64,000 bases of DNA from UTCHB3 sp964625575 (GCA_964625575.1 CAZVBQ010000006.1:72349-136348), one strand, 5' to 3'; shown: positions 26,160 through 34,796, counted from the first letter of the stretch. Notes: generated by a model not told the origin, from the sequence alone. Program-made: numbers and translations.

Positions 26160-28004
26160 TCAGTTGGTTTTTAGTGACAAGATCGCTTCCCTGGCTTTGT
26201 CGTATAATATGGACTTTGGGAACTGAATGAGGATCTGCTCGTAGGCTTTAATTGCTTGCTCGCGATCCTTTTTGCCGAATTGATAAATTTCTCCCTTCAA
26301 AAATAACGATTTATCAGCATATATGTTCATTGGGTCGCCAACTGCCGCGTCAATCATACCGATGGCGTCGTCATAGCGGTCGAGTGAAGCCGCAAGCTCC
26401 GCCGATCTGAATCCCGCGACGGCCGCCAGAACCTTTGAAGGGGAGGTTCCGAGCGAGTTGAACACGTTCAGTGCTTCTTCAAGTTTCCCCTGCATTATGA
26501 ACTTTTCACCCCGCGCGAAAGAGAGCATCGAGAGGGAATCGGCCATGTTCTTGTTCAGAAGTGGAGCCAGTTCGAGCGCGTCGTTGGCGAGGTTATCGGT
26601 CGGCGTGCTTATTATTTCAGTCAGCAGACCTGTCATCGCGGGTTGGTCGTTCCTGAAGAAGTAGCACATCATCAGGTTGAATTTCGCCCTGTTTTTTACA
26701 TCGGGATCGGTGGAAAAGGCACTAATAGCCGAATTGAAGGCGTGTTCCGCTTGGTCGAGTTCGTCCTGCCTCACGTTCAAAAGCCCCTTGTAGAGCCAGG
26801 CAAAAGCCGAAAATCGTGAATTGGGGCGCTTCTCTATAAGTTCGTCGAACAGGTCGAGGGCGTCACTGAACTCATTAAGTTTGAAGTGAATATAACCCGC
26901 CCTGAAGATCGCTTCGCTCGCGGTTTCCGAGTTCTGGAAAGTGGAAATTATTTCAGAGTATTTATCAAGAACAGCGTTGTATTTCGAGCGTTCGGGGAGG
27001 ATACCGCGGTCGTACGGTTTCCACTCAGGGTTGAGCTGAAGGTACTCAAGGTTCAGGGTTTCTTCCATCGACTTGACCAGATTCAGGTTGATCACCGGTT
27101 TATCGGGTCTGTTGGGGTAAAGCTCGAGCAGTTTTGTGTAAGCCAAAGTTGCAGAGACATAGTCGCCCGCGTAGAACGACTCCTCACCACTTCTGTAGAG
27201 TGAAACACCGTTCTCCTTCCCTGATTCCTCCATTTTCAGTGCTGTTGCTATCGCTTTGGCGAACATCCTCTGGTCGAGGTAGAGACCGAACAGGATCCGC
27301 AGGGTCATATCGTTCGGGTCTTCTGTTCTTTCAAAAGCCTTAATGAATTCAAGCGCGGCATCAGGGTTGTTCGAGGCATTGCGGATCCTTGCCTCCACTT
27401 GCGAGACCTGCCCCGGATCCAGATCGAGAAGATGCGCGTAAGCCTCAGCCGCCTTGTCATACTGCATCATATAGCCGTAAAGGTAGCCGAGATCGAGGAG
27501 GAAATATACCGGCTTGCCGGAGGCTTCCTTCCCTTTTTCGAGGAGGTAGATGGCGGTTTCGAATCCCTTCACTTCGGTCGCCGAGTAGGCGAGCACTTTG
27601 GTGTAGTTGATGTCGTAATTGGAGAGTTTCAGGAAGTCGTCCCAAACCTTAAGGGCTTCCTTTTCATCCCCGGCGAGGAAATGGGTCTTTCCCAGCAGGT
27701 TTATTCCGTTTATGTCGCCGCGGTTCCGGTCATTCCACAATTTAAGGTAGCCGAGTGACTCATCGTACTGCTTCAATCTGTTGCAAACGCGCACGACCGA
27801 CTCGAGAAACATGTAATCGGAGGGGTTGCTTTTATAGAGATCGAGGTAAATGGTCTTCGCCTTCTCGAGCTGGTTAAGCTGTTCGAACTGCTGCGCCAGC
27901 ATAATTTTGTTGCCAACATCTCCCGGCTGGGCATAACCCTGCGCAGTCAGCAGTAAAAACGCTGAAACGAGTAGAAAAAACCGTGATGAAAAGTTACACA
28001 TCAT
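26160..28004 (-). CDS. Exported TPR-repeat protein
   Basis: 614 residues. The signal peptide is followed by QGYAQPG (cleavage near residue 25). The whole mature chain is TPR-like: QLEKAKTIYLDLYKSNPSDY, YDKAAEAYAHLLDLDPGQ, NEFSDALDLFDELIEKRPNS and REQAIKAYEQILIQFPKSIL are clear units, about twelve in all. Probably a periplasmic scaffold. The last repeats resemble outer-membrane assembly lipoproteins (BamD/YbgF-like), although there is no lipobox. It is the first gene of a likely operon with clpX. Confidence 0.78.
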   Translation of the reverse strand: MMCNFSSRFFLLVSAFLLLTAQGYAQPGDVGNKIMLAQQFEQLNQLEKAKTIYLDLYKSNPSDYMFLESVVRVCNRLKQYDESLGYLKLWNDRNRGDINGINLLGKTHFLAGDEKEALKVWDDFLKLSNYDINYTKVLAYSATEVKGFETAIYLLEKGKEASGKPVYFLLDLGYLYGYMMQYDKAAEAYAHLLDLDPGQVSQVEARIRNASNNPDAALEFIKAFERTEDPNDMTLRILFGLYLDQRMFAKAIATALKMEESGKENGVSLYRSGEESFYAGDYVSATLAYTKLLELYPNRPDKPVINLNLVKSMEETLNLEYLQLNPEWKPYDRGILPERSKYNAVLDKYSEIISTFQNSETASEAIFRAGYIHFKLNEFSDALDLFDELIEKRPNSRFSAFAWLYKGLLNVRQDELDQAEHAFNSAISAFSTDPDVKNRAKFNLMMCYFFRNDQPAMTGLLTEIISTPTDNLANDALELAPLLNKNMADSLSMLSFARGEKFIMQGKLEEALNVFNSLGTSPSKVLAAVAGFRSAELAASLDRYDDAIGMIDAAVGDPMNIYADKSLFLKGEIYQFGKKDREQAIKAYEQILIQFPKSILYDKAREAILSLKTN

Positions 28005-28038
28005 ATTTATTAGACAAATTCCGCGGCTGATTTGTTTC

Positions 28039-29175
28039 TTATGGTATCAATTTTTGCAGGGCATCTAGAAGAATATCGACATCATTAGCGGAATTGTAGC
28101 CATTGAGTGATATTCTTATGAACCTCTCACCGTTGTGAGGGAAGACCGGTATCTCGATCTTGTACTCATCATACAGCCGTGCTTTCAGGTCGGTGGGGGC
28201 ATTATCGGGGAGCTTTACCGAAGCCATCTGCCTGATAACGGAGGTTTCACCCGGGTAAAGTGATATCATCCCCGGGATGGCTTCCATTCTCAGTTTGGCT
28301 TCCTGCACTCGCGCGCAACAGTCATCAGTGACTTTTCGCCAGTTGTGAAAATCCATGAACTTTATAGCGGCAGGCACCGCGAGGAAGTTGGAGATGTCAC
28401 GGGTTCCCTGATACTCGAACTCGTCTATGAAATATGAGTAACCTTCGGGTCTGTGGGTGTTACCCCAGCTAATAACAGGCGGAACGAGGAGGTGCTGAAG
28501 TTCCTTCCGGGCGTACAGGAAGGCGGTTCCTTTCGGTGCCATCATCCACTTGTGGCAGTTGCCGGTGTAGAAATCCGGGTCGAGCTCTGAAATGTTGAAC
28601 GGTATCTGCGCGGGGGCGTGCGCGCCGTCGATCATGGTATAAATCCCCGAACCTCTGAGCTCGTCAAGAATCTCTTTAACGGGGAAAACAAGCGCAGTTG
28701 CCGAGGAAATGTGGCTGAAAAACACCACTCTTGTTTTATTGGTGACCGCGTTCAGGATCGCGTTCTTTATCGCATCCGGTGATGTCAATGGGAAGGGGAT
28801 CACGGCTTTCACCAACTTCGCGCCCGTTTTCTGGCAGACATAGTTCCACATCTTTTCCAGCGCGCCGTACTCCTGATCACTCATCAACACTTCGTCACCG
28901 GGACCCAGTGGAAGTGACCGCGCCACCGCGTTAACACCGGTGGTGGTATTCGGCACGTAAACCAGATCTTCACTTCCGCAACCGAGGTAGTTAGCGAGAC
29001 ACTTCCGCGCGCCGGAGAGCATTTCGTCGTGTCTGCGATCCATGAACTCAACGGGCTGTTTTTCAAGTTCTATCTGTAACCGCTGATACTCCCGCATGAC
29101 GGGGAGAGGGGCGGCGCCGAATGAACCGTGATTGAGAAATATGACATCATCCCGGAGAAAGAAGAGCGACTTCAT
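28039..29175 (-). CDS. PLP-dependent class V aminotransferase (isopenicillin-N epimerase-like)
   Basis: 378 residues. Fold-type I PLP enzyme of the cysteine desulfurase/epimerase superfamily. Seen: FLNHGSFGAAP at the N-terminus, which is typical of the CefD-like subgroup, and the PLP-contact segments YVPNTTTGVNAVARS and SHISSATALVFPV. The cofactor Asp is in TMIDGAHAPAQ, and the Schiff-base Lys is in TGNCHKWMMAPKG. No conserved Cys loop of NifS-type desulfurases is present, so desulfurase activity is unlikely. The substrate cannot be predicted. Divergent from the mscS gene. Confidence 0.85.
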   Translation of the reverse strand: MKSLFFLRDDVIFLNHGSFGAAPLPVMREYQRLQIELEKQPVEFMDRRHDEMLSGARKCLANYLGCGSEDLVYVPNTTTGVNAVARSLPLGPGDEVLMSDQEYGALEKMWNYVCQKTGAKLVKAVIPFPLTSPDAIKNAILNAVTNKTRVVFFSHISSATALVFPVKEILDELRGSGIYTMIDGAHAPAQIPFNISELDPDFYTGNCHKWMMAPKGTAFLYARKELQHLLVPPVISWGNTHRPEGYSYFIDEFEYQGTRDISNFLAVPAAIKFMDFHNWRKVTDDCCARVQEAKLRMEAIPGMISLYPGETSVIRQMASVKLPDNAPTDLKARLYDEYKIEIPVFPHNGERFIRISLNGYNSANDVDILLDALQKLIP

Positions 29176-29239
29176 TATTTTAGAGGTTCCTTTTTATTAG
29201 ATTTTGATCCAAACTTCAAAAATACGAAACGGAAACTTA

Positions 29240-30391
29240 ATGAAAGAATTTTCAGGCTGGCTGGCAAGCGGGAACAGTTGGTTGGTGTATGGCGGAATTG
29301 TGGCGGCTTCGCTCCTGCTCTACATGGTTCTGCGCGCGGTTGCCGTTAAAGTTATCGGCAAGATCGTAAGGAAAACCGCCACCCGGTTCGATGACGTGGT
29401 GCTGAACCGGAAGTTCATCGGCAGGGTTCTCCTTCTTCTTCCAACCGCTGTTGCCAACCGCTTCGCGGGCATACTTGGTGAGAGCGCCGCGGAGGTAAAG
29501 GAGGTACTCTACATCTGGTATACTCTGCTGGCCGTTTTGATCGTTTTTTCGGCGATCGATGCCATCATCGAGATATGGGAGCGAAGCGAAAGTCTCAACC
29601 GGAAGCCCGTTAAAGGGTACCTCCAGATCATTAAAATAGTGATCGGATTCTGGGCGCTCGTTGTTGCCGCGGGAATTTTGACCGACCAAAGCCCCTGGTC
29701 GATACTCACCGGACTGAGTGCCCTGACCGCGATACTTATGCTGGTCTTCCGCGACACCATCCTCTCATTTATCGTGAACGTGCAGATCAATTCATACGAT
29801 CTTGTCGAGAAGGGTGACTGGATAGAAGTGCAGGCTTTCGGCGCCGACGGAACAGTTACCGACATTTCCCTGCACACGATAAAAGTGCAGAACGGCGACA
29901 ATACCATCTCGATAATCCCCACATACAAATTGATGGAAGTGGGCTACAAGAACTGGCGCCGTATCCAGGAACTTAATGCCCGCCGGATAAAACGGTCGTT
30001 TTTCATCGACACTTCGTCGGTGAAGGAAGTTGATACCGCCCTCTTCACTAAACTGAATGAAAAGAAGGGCGTGCACGAGTTCCTCGAAGAGTTCCTTTTG
30101 AGCGAGGAGTACACCGCCTCGAAAGAGATCGACGTGACAAACCTGATGCTTTTCAGGAAGTATATCCGCTGGTTCCTCCTCCGGCAGGAGAGGATAAGGG
30201 GTGACCTTCAGATCTCAGCTCGCCTTCTTCAACCGGTAGAGCAAGGGATCCCGCTTGAGATTTACGCCTTCACTTCCGAAACCACATTCATGCTTTACGA
30301 GGAGTTCCAGGCGAGGATAATGGAGCACATCATAGCCGCCGCCCGATATTTCGATGTCATCATCTATCAGAAGCAGGCAACCGGCGGTTGA
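29240..30391 (+). CDS. Mechanosensitive ion channel, MscS family
   Basis: 383 residues. Three to four N-terminal membrane helices: residues about 13-33, 75-95 (LYIWYTLLAVLIVFSAIDAI), 115-135 and 140-160. The last leads into the pore-lining TM3 region with TGLSALTAILMLVFRDTILSF. The MscS beta domain follows with VEKGDWIEVQAFGADGTVTDISLHTIKVQNGDNT, split here by F-G-A-D. A C-terminal alpha/beta domain ends near residue 375. It releases turgor under hypo-osmotic shock. I start at the ATG at 29240 rather than an upstream in-frame alternative start at 29204. Confidence 0.88.
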   Translation: MKEFSGWLASGNSWLVYGGIVAASLLLYMVLRAVAVKVIGKIVRKTATRFDDVVLNRKFIGRVLLLLPTAVANRFAGILGESAAEVKEVLYIWYTLLAVLIVFSAIDAIIEIWERSESLNRKPVKGYLQIIKIVIGFWALVVAAGILTDQSPWSILTGLSALTAILMLVFRDTILSFIVNVQINSYDLVEKGDWIEVQAFGADGTVTDISLHTIKVQNGDNTISIIPTYKLMEVGYKNWRRIQELNARRIKRSFFIDTSSVKEVDTALFTKLNEKKGVHEFLEEFLLSEEYTASKEIDVTNLMLFRKYIRWFLLRQERIRGDLQISARLLQPVEQGIPLEIYAFTSETTFMLYEEFQARIMEHIIAAARYFDVIIYQKQATGG

Positions 30392-30466
30392 GATGGAATT
30401 TTTTCAAATTATTTATGAGACAAAAGTATTATATTATTCACTGCAAGAAATAATTTTCGAAAGATC

Positions 30467-31714
30467 GTGAATACCGTGTCCCGACTGCTGTTAATGCGAT
30501 TAATGTTGTTACCGGTTCTCTTCCTCTTCTTCTCCGGATGTGAGGAAGAACCCCCTGTTTTGCCCGGACTGAAGTTCAGCAGCCTGACTGTTGTCTCTGA
30601 ACCCGCCGGGGCAACTGTGATCTTCAACAACAAGAACACCGGGAAGGTAACCCCCACTGTTATCGAGGGACTCGAACCCGGTTTCTACAAGATCGATCTG
30701 AAGCTCGGAAAATATATCGACACCACATTTTACACCCTCGTCGCGCGTGATCAGCAGGATACAATGCGGCTCGAGATGAGGGAGAACCCCTCCGACTGGT
30801 GGCAGAACTGGAACTCCTCAAACTCGCCACTTCCGATGAACACGATCAACAAGATAATCATCGACCCTATAGGTGACAAGTGGATGGCGACCAACGGCAA
30901 AGGGCTCGTGAAGTTTGACGGACAGACATGGACCGTGATTGACCGCTCCAATTCAGGCATTCCCGACAATTATATTCTCGATTTTCTTCTCGACCGGAAC
31001 GGCAGGATCTGGGTCGCCACGCCGGAAGGATTCGGTCGCTCCGAAAACGGCGTCTGGACAGTCTATAACCGCCAGAACAGCAACCTCCCCGACAATTACA
31101 TCAATTGCCTCGACCTCGACGGGTGGGGAAATGTCTGGATCGGCACTTACAGCGCGGGTCTCGTGAAGTTCGACGGCGCGACATTCAAAGTTTACAATAC
31201 CGGCAACAGCGGCATCCCCTCAAACAGGATAAACGCGATAAAGACCGATGACAACGGTAATATCTACATCGGCACCCACGGCGAAGGGCTCGCGCTCTAT
31301 TCACCCTCGACCGACGGCTGGATAATTTACAACACCGTGACTTCAAATATCCCGGGACAATATGTAAGCAGAATTGTCGCCGATCAGAAGAACGACTTTT
31401 GGGTTGGCTTCACCGGTACCGTGGGGGCTGTCGGCGTCGCGATGTTCAACAGGAAGGTTTTCACCAATTACACGCCCGCGAACTCCGGTTTTACAGGTTC
31501 ACTCGTCACCGGCTTGGCCACCTCTGCCGATGGAAAAGTCTGGGTCTCCACCGCTGACGCGGGAGTTTCAACACTTCAAAACGGCAAGTGGACACGCTAC
31601 ACCACATCCAACTCCGGCATAAAAGACAACTCCGCCCTCTCCATCGCAGTCGACCGTGACGGCAACAAGTGGATCGGGGCCGGGGGGCTGAATCTTTATG
31701 TGGGAGGGAAGTAG
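30467..31714 (+). CDS. Lipoprotein with PEGA domain and two-component-regulator propeller repeats
   Basis: 415 residues. The lipobox FLFFSGC follows a short signal peptide; GTG at 30467 or ATG at 30494 are both possible starts. Residues about 38-100 form a PEGA domain (LTVVSEPAGATVIFNN, PTVIEGLEPGFYKI). The rest is a beta-propeller of about six blades with the Reg_prop pattern: G-x-x-W-(M/V)-(A/G)-T-x-x-G-L followed by T-(V/I)-x-(D/N). Examples are DKWMATNGKGLVKFDG and GNVWIGTYSAGLVKFDG. Probably a surface or periplasmic ligand- or polymer-binding protein; no kinase domain is attached. Confidence 0.85.
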   Translation: MNTVSRLLLMRLMLLPVLFLFFSGCEEEPPVLPGLKFSSLTVVSEPAGATVIFNNKNTGKVTPTVIEGLEPGFYKIDLKLGKYIDTTFYTLVARDQQDTMRLEMRENPSDWWQNWNSSNSPLPMNTINKIIIDPIGDKWMATNGKGLVKFDGQTWTVIDRSNSGIPDNYILDFLLDRNGRIWVATPEGFGRSENGVWTVYNRQNSNLPDNYINCLDLDGWGNVWIGTYSAGLVKFDGATFKVYNTGNSGIPSNRINAIKTDDNGNIYIGTHGEGLALYSPSTDGWIIYNTVTSNIPGQYVSRIVADQKNDFWVGFTGTVGAVGVAMFNRKVFTNYTPANSGFTGSLVTGLATSADGKVWVSTADAGVSTLQNGKWTRYTTSNSGIKDNSALSIAVDRDGNKWIGAGGLNLYVGGK

Positions 31715-31819
31715 GTGTTAAGTGTTAAGTGTTAGGTGTTATTTTTAGTGTGGAGTGTGGAGTGTGGAGTATTTGGGGTTTCGGGTTTGGTGTTTGGTAT
31801 GTCTGTGGGTGATCAACAT

Positions 31820-31890
31820 TTGCCCCGTTCGGGGCAATGTCCGGATAGGTAATTGATCAATCAAAATGGGATTTGCCCCGCTCTGGGCAA
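31820..31890. repeat. Two TTGCCCC/GGGGCAA hairpins
   Basis: TTGCCCCGTTCGGGGCAA at 31820-31837 is a perfect 7-bp stem with a 4-base loop. TTGCCCCGCTCTGGGCAA at 31873-31890 is a near-copy. Both are followed by TGTC. No T tract follows either, so these are repeat elements rather than terminators. Confidence 0.8.
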
Positions 31891-31908
31891 TGTCTGAGTT
31901 AAAAAAAC

Positions 31909-31970
31909 ATAAGATTCTTGGATATAAATCCAAAAATTATATAAGATTTTTGGATTTTAGTCCAAATATA
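31909..31970. repeat. 62-bp direct repeat, left copy flanking the DUF4143 ATPase
   Basis: Matches 33219-33280 at 57 of 62 positions in the same orientation. It contains two palindromic TTGGAT-x4-ATCCAA-like half-sites separated by AAAATTATATAAGATTTT. Confidence 0.88.
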
Positions 31971-32057
31971 TGATGTTTAGTCCCACTTTGTGACTCTGTG
32001 ACCTGCTACCCTGTGACTTCTAACCCTGCTACCCTGTGACTCCGTGACCTGCCTGCT

Positions 32058-33182
32058 TCATACCAGGAATTCATCATAGTTCATTCTGTGGATTACTTGT
32101 TGAGAGAGAATTTTATAATTCTTTAGGAAGGTTTGGGGAAATTTGTATCCTGCCTTTTCACTCCATTTGAATTCGAAAGCGTGGATTCCATCGAAGTACT
32201 CTTCCAAGTAATCAATCTCCTGATGTTGAAATGTCCGCCAGAAAAATGTGCGTGCCATGCTTTCCTTGTATGACAGGAGTTTTCTTCGTTCGGAGATCAG
32301 ATAATTCTCCCACAAGGCGCCGGTATCAGTTCTGGTTGTCAGGTCATACAGATTGCCGATAAGCGCGTTCCTGATACCATTATCGTAGAAGTAGATTTTC
32401 TTCCCCTTTTTGATCTCATTCCTTTCATTCCGGCTGAGAGCGGGAAGTCTGAAAATAATAAATGCCCGCTCAAGGATTTTGAGATATTTCTCGACTGTTT
32501 TATTGTCAGTCCCGGTTAATTGCGCGAGCTCATTCGTACTGACTTCACTACCAACCTGGAAAGCCACAGCACGCGCGAGGGAATCGATCAGAGAGGGGAA
32601 ACGAAGTCCGTCAATTCCAAAGATATCTTTGAACAGGTAGCTACCTGAGACGTCTTTGATCGTTTTCGCCGACTGTCCCGGCTTTGCCACCACTTCCGGA
32701 TAACTTCCAAACACTAATCGTCTTTCCAGCTCACCCCTTTCCGCGAGAAGGTGCGTGTTTGCCTTCAATTCCGCGAAGCTAAAGGGATAGAGGAAGAATT
32801 CAAACTTTCTGCCAGTGAGCGATTCCGACGTGCGGTTCATCAGTTCGAATGATGAGGAACCGGTGGCGATAACCTGGACTTCCGGGATCCTGTCGGTGAA
32901 TATCTTGATCACATTCCAGATCTCGTTAATTTTCTGTGCTTCGTCGATCACAAGAATTTCATATCCGGCAGCTATACCGGCAAGCCGCTCCTTCGATTCA
33001 TCCGTCAGAAGGGTACGCGTGGCACGTTCGTCACCATAAAGAAAAAGGGCTTTCTTCCCTGATGCCTCTACAATTTTGTTGACGAGGGTGGTCTTTCCGG
33101 TCTGCCGGGCTCCGAAGATAATGATCGCTTTCCCTTTGAACATGAATCCGGGGATCACATCTTCGAGATATCGCTTTATCAA
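32058..33182 (-). CDS. AAA-family ATPase with C-terminal DUF4143
   Basis: 374 residues. An N-terminal AAA_14-type ATPase with Walker A FGARQTGKTTLV (residues 23-34), Walker B ILVIDEAQKI and sensor-1 VIATGSSSFEL. A middle winged-helix-like part (STNELAQLTGTDNKTVEKYL) leads to the C-terminal DUF4143 domain with YFYDNGIRNALIG, GALWENYLISE, and FFWRTFQHQEIDYLEEYFDG. The last part resembles a nuclease-like D/E-x-D...E-x-K core (IDYLEE...FEFKWSE). Such proteins are common, often multicopy, in anaerobes and have no settled function. The gene stands alone between two 62-bp direct repeats. Confidence 0.85.
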   Translation of the reverse strand: MIKRYLEDVIPGFMFKGKAIIIFGARQTGKTTLVNKIVEASGKKALFLYGDERATRTLLTDESKERLAGIAAGYEILVIDEAQKINEIWNVIKIFTDRIPEVQVIATGSSSFELMNRTSESLTGRKFEFFLYPFSFAELKANTHLLAERGELERRLVFGSYPEVVAKPGQSAKTIKDVSGSYLFKDIFGIDGLRFPSLIDSLARAVAFQVGSEVSTNELAQLTGTDNKTVEKYLKILERAFIIFRLPALSRNERNEIKKGKKIYFYDNGIRNALIGNLYDLTTRTDTGALWENYLISERRKLLSYKESMARTFFWRTFQHQEIDYLEEYFDGIHAFEFKWSEKAGYKFPQTFLKNYKILSQQVIHRMNYDEFLV

Positions 33183-33218
33183 AATAGTGCCTGAATTTGT
33201 TGTATGGTGAGACGAAAT

Positions 33219-33280
33219 ATAAGATTATTGGATTTAAATCCAAAAATTATATAAGATTTTTGGATTTAAGTCCAAAAATT
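33219..33280. repeat. 62-bp direct repeat, right copy, likely promoter/operator of the DUF4143 ATPase
   Basis: Contains the perfect 16-bp palindrome TTGGATTTAAATCCAA and a second imperfect one, starting 37 bp upstream of the ATPase start codon. On the minus strand TTGGAC and TATAAT are 18 bp apart within the repeat, a plausible promoter. It matches 31909-31970 at 57 of 62 positions. Confidence 0.8.
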
Positions 33281-33477
33281 AGAGGATTTGGGGTTTGGGG
33301 TTTAGTCCGCCCGTGGCGGATTGGTGTTTGGAAGTGTGAACTGTGAACTATGAACTATGAGGTTTTAGTGTGGAGTGTAGAGTGTGGAGTTTTTGGGGTT
33401 TGGGATTTGGGGTTTGGGGCATCCAAAAGAATCAGTGGAATCCGCGTTTAATCAGTGGAATCTGCGTAACCTTTAAA

Positions 33478-33513
33478 ACAAAAAAGAGGCCATCCTTTTG
33501 AGACAGCCTCTTA
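33478..33513 (-). terminator. Rho-independent terminator of the rpsF-ssb-rpsR-rplI operon
   Basis: Read on the minus strand, AAGAGGC pairs with GCCTCTT around a 15-base loop and is followed by T's. It lies 60 bp after the rplI stop. Same hairpin family as at 6998 and 19985. Confidence 0.88.
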
Positions 33514-33573
33514 AAAATTAAGTGTCAAGTGATAAGTGTTAGGAATTGACCACTGACCTCTCACCACTAACCA

Positions 33574-34032
33574 CTAATCGTTATCCTTCTGTTCTTTCAC
33601 AACGTAAACTGAGATTTTCGCTGTTACGGAAGAGTGGATCTTAACGGGTACGGAGTGGATACCGAGTGTCTTGATGGGCTCGTGGAGGTCGATCGATCTC
33701 TTGTCGAGGTCGAAGCCTTTTTCCTTGAGACCATCGGCGATCATCTGTGAGGTTACGGAGCCGAAGAGTTTGTCTTCTTCGCCGGCCTGAACGGTGATCT
33801 CGATCTTAACGTTCTCGATTGCTGTAGCGAGTTCGTTGGCGGCCGCCACTTCTTTTTCTCTTCTTTTGTTGATGAGTTTCTTCTCATCTTCGATAGCGCG
33901 GAGGTTGCCGGCGAGGGCAGCGTACGCGTATTTCTTTGGGATGAGATAGTTAAGGGCGTAGCCTTCGTTAACTTCAACGATCTCGCCAACATTGCCGAGG
34001 GTTTCGATGTTTTGCCTTAATATTACTTTCAT
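33574..34032 (-). CDS. rplI: 50S ribosomal protein bL9
   Basis: 152 residues. MKVILRQNIETLGNVGEIVEVNEGYALNYLIPKKYA in the N-terminal domain is diagnostic; a long connecting helix (residues 40-75, lysine- and glutamate-rich) and the globular C-terminal domain (LFGSVTSQMIADGLKEKG) follow. It binds 23S rRNA and helps keep the reading frame. Last gene of the rpsF-ssb-rpsR-rplI operon, 18 bp after rpsR, followed by a terminator. Confidence 0.97.
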   Translation of the reverse strand: MKVILRQNIETLGNVGEIVEVNEGYALNYLIPKKYAYAALAGNLRAIEDEKKLINKRREKEVAAANELATAIENVKIEITVQAGEEDKLFGSVTSQMIADGLKEKGFDLDKRSIDLHEPIKTLGIHSVPVKIHSSVTAKISVYVVKEQKDND

Positions 34033-34050
34033 TTGTAAGCCTCCTCCCGG

Positions 34051-34320
34051 TTATTTCACAGAGTCAGCGACATAAGGCAGAATCGCCATGTGTCTTGCTC
34101 TTTTGATTGCTGTGGTTAACTGACGGTGAGACTTGGCGCAGGTTCCCGTGATACGTTTTGGGATGATCTTGCCCTGCTCTGTAACGAACTTCTGGAGGAG
34201 TTTAACGTCCTTGTAGTCGATATATTTGATGCCCATCTGTGTGAATCTGCACACCTTGTTGGGCTTCAGCATACGCATTTTGCTTCTGTTCTGGTTGAAA
34301 TTATTGTTGTTATTTATCAT
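34051..34320 (-). CDS. rpsR: 30S ribosomal protein bS18
   Basis: 89 residues from the ATG at 34320. A GTG two codons earlier overlaps the ssb stop and is possible. Core signature: YIDYKDVKLLQKFVTEQGKI, then RITGTCAKSHRQLTTAIKRARHMAILPY. It pairs with bS6 on the 30S platform. The N-terminal tail is unusually Asn-rich (INNNNNFNQN), encoded by an AAT/AAC run. Follows ssb almost without gap. Confidence 0.97.
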   Translation of the reverse strand: MINNNNNFNQNRSKMRMLKPNKVCRFTQMGIKYIDYKDVKLLQKFVTEQGKIIPKRITGTCAKSHRQLTTAIKRARHMAILPYVADSVK

Positions 34321-34322
34321 AA

Positions 34323-34796
34323 TCACTCTTTAATAAGTTTTGATTCTTCTTCAGTAAGGAACTTGTCGAAAGAATCGGATGTGTACCCGACGGAGTCGTC
34401 TTCGTAATCGGTAACAGCTTCCTCATACACTTCCTCTCCGGTGGGTTTAAATCGTTTATTAAGAAATTGGATCCGTCTTGCTTTAATTTCGACGATGCTA
34501 CGTGAACTTCCGTCTTCCGCTTTCCATGAGCGGCTTTGGAGTTCGCCGTCGACCAATACCGCTGAGCCTTTTCTGACCCGTTCCCGGCAACTCTCGGCGA
34601 GTTTGTTCCAGGCTACAACACCGACGAAGCAGACATCTTCCTGCCACTGATTGCCGGAGTCTTTGAACTTGCGGTTCGACGCGATCGTAAAATTGACCAC
34701 GGGGGTACCGTTCGTAGTGTGCCTGTAGACCGGGTCTTTGGTCAGATTACCGGCAATTACAACGTAGTTTATTTCCGGCATCTTCAGATCAGCCAT
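34323..34796 (-). CDS. ssb: Single-stranded DNA-binding protein
   Basis: 157 residues. OB-fold signatures: INYVVIAGNLTKDPVYRHT, VVNFTIASNRKF, EDVCFVGVVAWNKLAESC, KGSAVLVDGELQSRSW. It coats single-stranded DNA in replication and repair, and its place between rpsF and rpsR is the common bacterial arrangement. Oddity: the C-terminus ends in FLTEEESKLIKE. The tail is acidic but lacks the usual DD-x-(I/L)-PF tip that recruits partner proteins. Confidence 0.94.
   Translation of the reverse strand: MADLKMPEINYVVIAGNLTKDPVYRHTTNGTPVVNFTIASNRKFKDSGNQWQEDVCFVGVVAWNKLAESCRERVRKGSAVLVDGELQSRSWKAEDGSSRSIVEIKARRIQFLNKRFKPTGEEVYEEAVTDYEDDSVGYTSDSFDKFLTEEESKLIKE

Larger units (their letters stand above)
31715..32057. 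other. 343-bp gene-free repeat region left of the DUF4143 ATPase gene
   Basis: Contains G/T-rich low-complexity sequence (GTTAAGTGTTAGGTGTT, then repeated GTGTGGA), two TTGCCCC-x4-GGGGCAA-like hairpins 53 bp apart (31820 and 31873) and the first 62-bp direct repeat (31909-31970). CTGCTACCCTGTGACT repeats follow at about 31990-32055. No ORF with coding character was found. Confidence 0.75.
33183..33573. other. 391-bp gene-free region between the ATPase and rplI
   Basis: Holds the second 62-bp direct repeat, a G/T-rich stretch with TCCGCCCGTGGCGGA (related to the 19.7-kb repeats), GTGTGGAGTGTAGAGTGTGGAG, a short AATCAGTGGAATC repeat pair and the rplI terminator. No gene is seen. Confidence 0.75.

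Noticed and set aside
31820..31890. TTGCCCC/GGGGCAA hairpins as terminators
   Set aside because: No T tract follows either copy, and the two form a repeat pair.
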